A stretch of 64,000 nt of DNA from Pseudomonas sp. 10-1B (GTDB lineage Bacteria > Pseudomonadota > Gammaproteobacteria > Pseudomonadales > Pseudomonadaceae). Made by a program: the position numbers and the translations under genes. Of the stretch, positions 59,197 to 64,000 are shown in pieces; the first letter of the stretch is position 1; every line of letters starts with the position of its first letter. The stretch lies in NCBI RefSeq assembly GCF_000935045.1, contig NZ_JYKS01000040.1:62001-126000 (forward strand), written 5' to 3'. The notes below the pieces were generated by a model. The model saw only the letters and a list, made by a program, of their open reading frames with translations, was not told the DNA's origin and made no database searches.

Positions 59197-61658
59197 TGAG
59201 GCTTTTGTCGTTGGCCCTGTTGGCGCTGCTCAGCCACTGGCGGCGCCATCGTGTGCAGTGCTTCAGCATCTTCACCGGCCTGTGGCTGGCCACGGCGCTG
59301 TGGACTGGCGTGCAGGCGCTGAACAGCCAGGCGCGCAGCGACTATGCCCGGGCCAGCGCGGTGCTGGCCGGGCCGTTGCAGGCGCAACTGCTGCCGCGCA
59401 ATGGCGAGCGCTTCGACCAGGCGCTGTACGTGCAACTGCGCAAGCAGGGCTGGGCGGTGTCGCCAGTGCTGGAAGGGCGCTTGCGCCTGCCGGGCGAGCC
59501 GGCGCGCAGCGTGCGGCTGATCGGCATCGAGCCGTTGAGCCTGCCTCCGGCCAGCAGCATTGCCGGGGTGCAGCCGCAGGCATTCGACCTGCAGGCGTTC
59601 ATCGGCTCGCCAGGGCAGGCCTGGGTTGGGTCAGACACCTTGCGGCAGTTGAACGTAAACCCAGGGCAGCCGGCACGTGACAGCGAAGGGCAGTTGCTGC
59701 CGCCTTTGGTTCTACAGCCTGCACTGGCGCCCGGGGTGATCGTGGTCGATATCGGCCATGCCCAGGCGTTGCTACACGCGCCCGGGCAGTTGTCGCGCTT
59801 GCTGGTGGCTGCTACGTCGAGGCCATTGCCTGCGGACATCGGCCCCTACCTGGCGCTGCAACCTCAACAAGACGATGGCGGCTTGCAGCGCCTCACCGAC
59901 AGCTTCCACCTCAACCTGACTGCCCTCGGCCTGCTGGCGTTCGTCGTCGGCCTGTTCATTGCCCATGCCGCGATCGGCCTGGCGCTGGAACAGCGGCGGG
60001 GGCTGATCCGCAACCTGCGTGCCTATGGCATCAGCCTGAAGACCCTGCTGTGTGCCTTGGTGCTGGAGTTGGGGTTGTTCGCAGTACTGGGCGGATTGGC
60101 CGGGGTCGCCAGTGGCTATGGGTTGGCCGCGTGGTTGTTGCCCGACGTGGCCGCTAGTTTGCGCGGCCTGTATGGCGCCCAGGTCGCCGGGACCTTGAGC
60201 CTGCCAGCGTGGTGGTGGCTGCTGGGTGTGCTGGTGAGCGTACTGGGGGCATTGCTGGCCGGGGTGGGCAGCGTATTGCGTGCAGCCCGGTTACCGTTGC
60301 TGGCGCTCGCGCAACCTCAGGCGTGGCGTCTGGCGCAGGGGCCGTGGTTGAAACGCCAGGCGTTGCTTGCGGGCCTTTTACTGCTGTCGAGCCTGGGGTG
60401 TGCTGTGCTGGGTAGCGGCCTGCCCAGCGCATTCGCCATGCTGGCGGGGTTGCTGCTGGCGGCGGCACTGCTGCTGCCGGCTTTGCTCGACCGGGTGCTG
60501 GCCTGGCTGGCGCAGCGTTGCCAGCGGCCATTAACGCAATGGTTCATCGCCGACAGCCGCCAGCAACTGCCGGCCCTGAGCCTGGCGTTGATGGCCTTGT
60601 TGCTGGCGCTGGCCGCCAGTGTCGGGGTGGGCAGCATGACCGAGGGCTTTCGCAAGACCTTTGTCGGCTGGCTTGACCAGCGCCTGTCCGCCGATCTGTA
60701 CGTCACCCCACGCGATACTGCCCAGGGTTTGCAGATAGCCGAGTGGCTTGGGCAGCAACCTGCAGTCCGCGTGGTCCTGCCTGGCTGGCGTGTCGAAATG
60801 CAGTTGCAAGGCTGGCCGGTGCAAGCTCAGGGCATTGTCGATCACCCCATTTATCGAACCCGCTGGCCGTTGCTGGAGCAGCAGCCACACGCCTGGAAGC
60901 AACTGGCCAATGGGCAGGCCGTAATGCTCAGCGAGCAGTTGGCCAGACGACTGAAGCTGCATCTGGGCGATAGCCTGAGGCTGCCCGCTAGCACGTCGCC
61001 AGCTCTGGTCGTCATGGGTATCTATGCCGACTACGGCAACCCCAAGGGGCATGTACTGGTCAATGCCAACTGGCTGCGTGAACAGTGGCCAGAGGCGGCG
61101 TTGACTGGCCTGAGCGTCGACCTGCTTGCCGAGCAGGGGGCGGCCATGAAGGTCGCACTGCAACAGCGCTACAACCTGGACGACAGCCGTGTGGTCGAGC
61201 AGGCGCGCCTGAAACGCTGGTCGACTGATGTCTTCAACCGCACCTTCGCTGCCACCGCCGCGCTCAACAGCCTTACCCTTGGCGTGGCTGGCGTGGCGCT
61301 GTTCATCAACCTGCTGACCCTGGGCCAGTCCCGCCTGGGTCAGCTGGCGCCGCTATGGGCGTTGGGCGTGCGGCGTGCACAGCTGGTCTGGTTGAGTCTT
61401 GGCCAGACGCTCATGCTCAGCAGCCTCACCGTGCTGCTGGCGATCCCGCTGGGGCTGTTGCTGGCCTGGTGCCTGGTGGCGGTGGTGAACGTACAGGCGT
61501 TCGGCTGGCGTTTGCCGCTCTACGTGTTCCCCATGCAACTGCTGCAGTTGGCTGCGCTGGGCCTGCTCACCAGCCTGCTGGCCAGCGCCGGGCCACTGTG
61601 GCAACTGGCGCGTCGCCAGCCGCGTGAACTGTTGAGGCCATTTGCCGATGAAGCGTAA
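59196..61658 (+). CDS. FtsX-like ABC permease, large double form
   Basis: 820 residues. An N-terminal anchor (LLSLALLALLSHWRRHRVQC), an external domain (about 45-240), membrane segments (LGLLAFVVGLFIAHAAIGLAL and two more to about 420), a second external domain (about 520-690) and the last three segments (SLTLGVAGVALFINLLTLG, LSSLTVLLAIPLGLLLAW, LQLAALGLLTSLLASAG). This two-module FtsX layout is the MacB/LolE-like extractor form. The ATG shares one base with the ATPase stop (TGATG), so the genes are coupled. Confidence 0.9.
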   Translation: MRLLSLALLALLSHWRRHRVQCFSIFTGLWLATALWTGVQALNSQARSDYARASAVLAGPLQAQLLPRNGERFDQALYVQLRKQGWAVSPVLEGRLRLPGEPARSVRLIGIEPLSLPPASSIAGVQPQAFDLQAFIGSPGQAWVGSDTLRQLNVNPGQPARDSEGQLLPPLVLQPALAPGVIVVDIGHAQALLHAPGQLSRLLVAATSRPLPADIGPYLALQPQQDDGGLQRLTDSFHLNLTALGLLAFVVGLFIAHAAIGLALEQRRGLIRNLRAYGISLKTLLCALVLELGLFAVLGGLAGVASGYGLAAWLLPDVAASLRGLYGAQVAGTLSLPAWWWLLGVLVSVLGALLAGVGSVLRAARLPLLALAQPQAWRLAQGPWLKRQALLAGLLLLSSLGCAVLGSGLPSAFAMLAGLLLAAALLLPALLDRVLAWLAQRCQRPLTQWFIADSRQQLPALSLALMALLLALAASVGVGSMTEGFRKTFVGWLDQRLSADLYVTPRDTAQGLQIAEWLGQQPAVRVVLPGWRVEMQLQGWPVQAQGIVDHPIYRTRWPLLEQQPHAWKQLANGQAVMLSEQLARRLKLHLGDSLRLPASTSPALVVMGIYADYGNPKGHVLVNANWLREQWPEAALTGLSVDLLAEQGAAMKVALQQRYNLDDSRVVEQARLKRWSTDVFNRTFAATAALNSLTLGVAGVALFINLLTLGQSRLGQLAPLWALGVRRAQLVWLSLGQTLMLSSLTVLLAIPLGLLLAWCLVAVVNVQAFGWRLPLYVFPMQLLQLAALGLLTSLLASAGPLWQLARRQPRELLRPFADEA

Positions 61659-62703
61659 TGCCTGGCTGTTGCTCTGTGGCTTGCTGTGCGGCTGCGATCA
61701 GCCTGCACCGCAGAGCTATGCCGGGCTCGGGCAGCAGGCGGAGCAATTCAGCCAGGTGACCCGCGGCCAGCGTCTGGAATTTCCGCGCGACCATGGCGCC
61801 CACGATGGCTTTCGCATCGAATGGTGGTACGTCACCGCCAACCTCAAGGATGCCCAAGGGCGTGATTGGGGGGCGCAGTGGACACTGTTCCGCTCGGCCC
61901 TGCGCCCCGGCCCGGAAACTGCTGACTGGAACAGCCCTAACCTGTGGATGGGGCATGCGGCACTGACTGGCCCGGGCGGCCATCAGTCTGGCGAAACCCT
62001 GGCGCGCGGCGGTATCGGCCAGGCCGGTGTGCAGGCCCAGCCGTTCCGGGCGTGGATCGATGATTGGTCATTGCAGGGCAGGGGCAGTATCGAAAGCCTG
62101 CAAATGGTCGCGGCTGGCGAAGGCTTTCGCTATGACCTGCACTTGCGCAGCGATCACCCTTTGGTGTTGCACGGGGATCAGGGCTACAGCGAGAAGTCCG
62201 GGAAGGGGCAGGCCTCGTACTATTACAGCCAGCCCTTCTATCAGGTACACGGGGAAGTGCAGCGAGGCAGCCAGTGCATCGCGGTCACTGGTCAGGCATG
62301 GTTGGACCGGGAATGGAGCAGCCAGCCGCTGGCCGCCGGGCAGACGGGCTGGGACTGGTTTTCCCTGCACCTGGACAGTGGCGCCAAGCTGATGCTGTTC
62401 CAGGTACGGGAGATGCAAGGGCAGGCCTATCGCGCCGGCACCTGGATTGGGCAGCAGGGTGAGGTGGTGGCGCTGCAAGGGGCCGAGATTCAGCTGCAGG
62501 CGCTGGCCTGGGCGCGGCAGAAGAACGGCAAGCAAATGCCGACGCGCTGGCGGGTACAGGTGCCTGAGCATGGGGTGGATGTGCAGGTTGATGCAGTGGA
62601 GCCGCAGGCGTGGATGGATACGCGGTTCCCGTATTGGGAGGGGCCGGTGCGCTTGAACGGCAGTACGGGTGGGCGCGGGTATCTGGAGATGACTGGGTAC
62701 TAG
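61648..62703 (+). CDS. CrtC/AttH-like lipocalin-type lipoprotein
   Basis: 351 residues with a lipoprotein signal (MKRNAWLLLCGLLCGCDQP; lipid would attach to the Cys in LCGC). The mature domain shows the CrtC/AttH pattern: GFRIEWWYVTANLKDAQGRDWGAQWTLFR, LWMGHAALTG, WLDREWSSQPLAAGQTGWDWFSLHL and RYWEGP-like end (FPYWEGPVRLNGS). These two-lipocalin proteins accompany an ABC-FtsX pair and probably bind a hydrophobic ligand at the outer face of the membrane. It overlaps the permease by 11 bases. The function of the set is not known. Confidence 0.88.
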   Translation: MKRNAWLLLCGLLCGCDQPAPQSYAGLGQQAEQFSQVTRGQRLEFPRDHGAHDGFRIEWWYVTANLKDAQGRDWGAQWTLFRSALRPGPETADWNSPNLWMGHAALTGPGGHQSGETLARGGIGQAGVQAQPFRAWIDDWSLQGRGSIESLQMVAAGEGFRYDLHLRSDHPLVLHGDQGYSEKSGKGQASYYYSQPFYQVHGEVQRGSQCIAVTGQAWLDREWSSQPLAAGQTGWDWFSLHLDSGAKLMLFQVREMQGQAYRAGTWIGQQGEVVALQGAEIQLQALAWARQKNGKQMPTRWRVQVPEHGVDVQVDAVEPQAWMDTRFPYWEGPVRLNGSTGGRGYLEMTGY

Positions 62704-62765
62704 CACCACAAATTCTGGCCATGTCGCGGTCTTTGTGGAAGCAACTGTCTTGTATTGCCTGTACT

Positions 62766-62944
62766 GGCCTCATCGCCGGCAAGCCAGCTCCCACAGGCAC
62801 TGCGCAAAGCTTGAGATCTGCGCGGTACCTGTGGGAGCTGGCTTGCCGGCGATGGGCTGCAAAGCAGCCCCAGCAATTTTTGCATGAAAGCTGAAATCCT
62901 GAGGCCGCTGTGCGGCCCTTTCGCGACACGAGGCCGCTCCCACA
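62766..62944. repeat. REP pair type A plus one type C unit
   Basis: Inverted type A units (about 62772-62798 and 62828-62853), then a type C unit ttcgcgacacgaggccgctc (about 62920-62939). As at 55171, the type C unit follows a hairpin with gctgcaaagcagc. No gene in 62704-62964. Confidence 0.85.
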
Positions 62945-62964
62945 AAAAAGACCGCGTCAGCCAA

Positions 62965-63711
62965 TCAATCTTTGATCAACCCCCGCAACACTGCTCGTGC
63001 TTCTTCAGTACGCAGGCACTCGATGAACAACTGGCTTTCCCGCGCCACCGTCGCCTCCAGCTCGGCCCGCTGGCTGTCCTTGAGCAAGCGCTTGCTGATA
63101 CGCAGTGCCGCCTGCGGGTAGCCCTGCAGCTGTCGCGCCAGCTTGCGGGCTGCGGCCAGGCACTGTTCGCCGTCCTCGTGCAGTTCATTGGCCAGCCCCC
63201 AGGCCACCATCTGTTCGCCATCGAGCAGCTCGTTGCCCAGCAGCAGGCGGGCCGCACGGGCCTGGCCAAGCAAGCGTGGCAGCAACAGGCTGGAGCCGAA
63301 CTCTGGGCACACGCCCAACGGCGCGAAGGGCATGCGCACCTTGGCCGCGCGGCTAACCAATACCTGGTCGCAATGCAGCAACAGGGTGGCGCCAATGCCG
63401 ATCGCCGCACCACTGACCGCGGCAATCAGTGGTTTGTCCAGGCCCATGACTACCCGCATCAGGCGGAACACCGGGCTGTCCAGGTCGTCGGGCGGGTTGT
63501 CGAGGAAGTCGCGCAGGTCGTTGCCGGCGGTGAAGCAGTGTGGCCCACCGGTGATGATGATCGCTTCGACATGCGGGTCTTCACTCGCCGCCAGCAGCAG
63601 GTCGCCCAACTGCTGGTACATGGCGCTGTTCAAGGCATTGAGCTTGTCGGGGCGGTTGAAGGCCAGGGTCAGCAGGCCCTGGTCCAGGTCGCGTGTTATC
63701 AGGTCGTTCAT
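62965..63711 (-). CDS. Crotonase-family enoyl-CoA hydratase/isomerase
   Basis: 248 residues with the crotonase fold: LTLAFNRPDKLNALNSAMYQQL, the oxyanion-hole stretch AIIITGGPHCFTAGNDLRDF and AVSGAAIGIGATLLLHCD. The active-site part LGVCPEFGSSLLLPRLLG has PEFGSS where hydratases have a G-rich Glu loop, closer to enoyl-CoA isomerases, so isomerase activity is equally possible. It is divergent from a TetR regulator that probably controls it. Confidence 0.9.
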   Translation of the reverse strand: MNDLITRDLDQGLLTLAFNRPDKLNALNSAMYQQLGDLLLAASEDPHVEAIIITGGPHCFTAGNDLRDFLDNPPDDLDSPVFRLMRVVMGLDKPLIAAVSGAAIGIGATLLLHCDQVLVSRAAKVRMPFAPLGVCPEFGSSLLLPRLLGQARAARLLLGNELLDGEQMVAWGLANELHEDGEQCLAAARKLARQLQGYPQAALRISKRLLKDSQRAELEATVARESQLFIECLRTEEARAVLRGLIKD

Positions 63712-63841
63712 GGCAGCCGCTTTTGTTGTTATGGTCGGGCCCAGGCGGGCATTGGCGCTTAGGGTTTATCATGCGCTCCTGCTTGTTGTACAGTCGTTCA
63801 GTCCAGCCCATGGCCGCCAGCCCCTGACAAGAGACCCGCCG

Positions 63842-64000
63842 ATGAACCAGGAAGCCCGCTACCACCGCATGCTGCCGGAATTGCGCAAAGCCAACCTGGT
63901 CGAGGCGACCCTGGTGTGCCTCAAGCGCCATGGTTTCCAGGGCGCGTCGATCCGCAAGATCTCGGCCGAGGCGGGGGTTTCGGTCGGGCTGATCAGCCAT
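63842..64000 (+). CDS. TetR/BetI-like regulator, 5' part only
   Basis: The first 53 codons are visible and the frame runs off the window. ATLVCLKRHGFQGASIRKISAEAGVSVGLISH is a TetR-type helix-turn-helix with the BetI-like GVSVGLISH turn. It is 130 bases from the divergent crotonase gene, its likely target. Confidence 0.8.
   Translation, partial: MNQEARYHRMLPELRKANLVEATLVCLKRHGFQGASIRKISAEAGVSVGLISH

Noticed and set aside
1..64000. CRISPR arrays, rRNA, tRNA, IS elements, prophage genes
   Set aside because: None seen; the only repeats are REP-like units and the hairpins listed.

Overview
The window is high-GC, densely coded bacterial chromosome with no rRNA, tRNA, IS element, phage or CRISPR array that I could see. 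Gene content points to a fluorescent Pseudomonas of the P. putida group. The evidence is the glcC/glcDEFG glycolate locus, a vanAB/vanR vanillate locus, an sfnECR sulfone-sulfur operon, OprD and DUF2388 proteins, and many inverted pairs of Pseudomonas REP-like repeats between genes. From memory (not checked), the flanks follow the order of the P. putida KT2440 region that carries glc, a second mrdA and van, while much of the centre looks like added catabolic genes.

Layout. 1-5990 (+): a signalling cluster of a large hybrid histidine kinase (cut by the window edge), CheR, a CheB methylesterase without receiver, a second hybrid kinase and a single-domain receiver; most of these genes overlap by a few bases. 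6100-8740 (-): thiolase, 3-hydroxyacyl-CoA dehydrogenase and TetR regulator in one operon; then an AraC regulator (+), an AhpD-like protein (-), a CynX-type MFS exporter (+), a MocR-type regulator (-) and a small unknown protein. 14188-19335: glycolate oxidase operon glcDEFG (-) with divergent glcC (+) and two perfect GlcC-type operators between them. 19445-31403: a DUF2388 protein, then a catabolic block with an ALDH, a 2-hydroxyacid dehydrogenase, three FAD amine/glycerol-phosphate oxidase-like enzymes, a GlxA-type AraC regulator, RidA, a cupin, an MFS transporter and a ProC-like reductase; its substrate is unknown but the enzyme set fits oxidation of an amine or amino acid. 31691-34558 (-): sfnECR. 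34859-44499: an itaconate-degradation locus (ich, acyl-CoA dehydrogenase, prpD-like, ict, ccl, TRAP transporter dctPQM) divergent from its LysR regulator. The same ~35-bp operator-like motif lies before ich and again before dctP.

44526-58317: a second PBP2 gene (mrdA-like), then an aromatic block: VanK-like MFS, LysR, benzoylformate decarboxylase, a second aromatic-acid MFS, an aldehyde dehydrogenase, an OprD porin, vanR, and vanBA on the other strand. VanR-like palindromes (core ATGGATCCAT) sit before vanA and before the VanK-like transporter at the opposite end of the block, so the block is probably one regulon that turns aryl-glyoxylates/aryl aldehydes into aryl acids and demethylates vanillate to protocatechuate. 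58531-62703 (+): ABC ATPase, FtsX-like permease and CrtC/AttH lipoprotein operon. 62965-64000: a crotonase (-) and the start of a divergent TetR regulator (+), cut by the window edge.

Most other long ORFs are antisense shadows caused by high GC and were left out. Start codons were moved where a Shine-Dalgarno, an ATGA/TGATG overlap or the family length decided it. Functional names rest on motifs and gene order read by eye; no database search was run.
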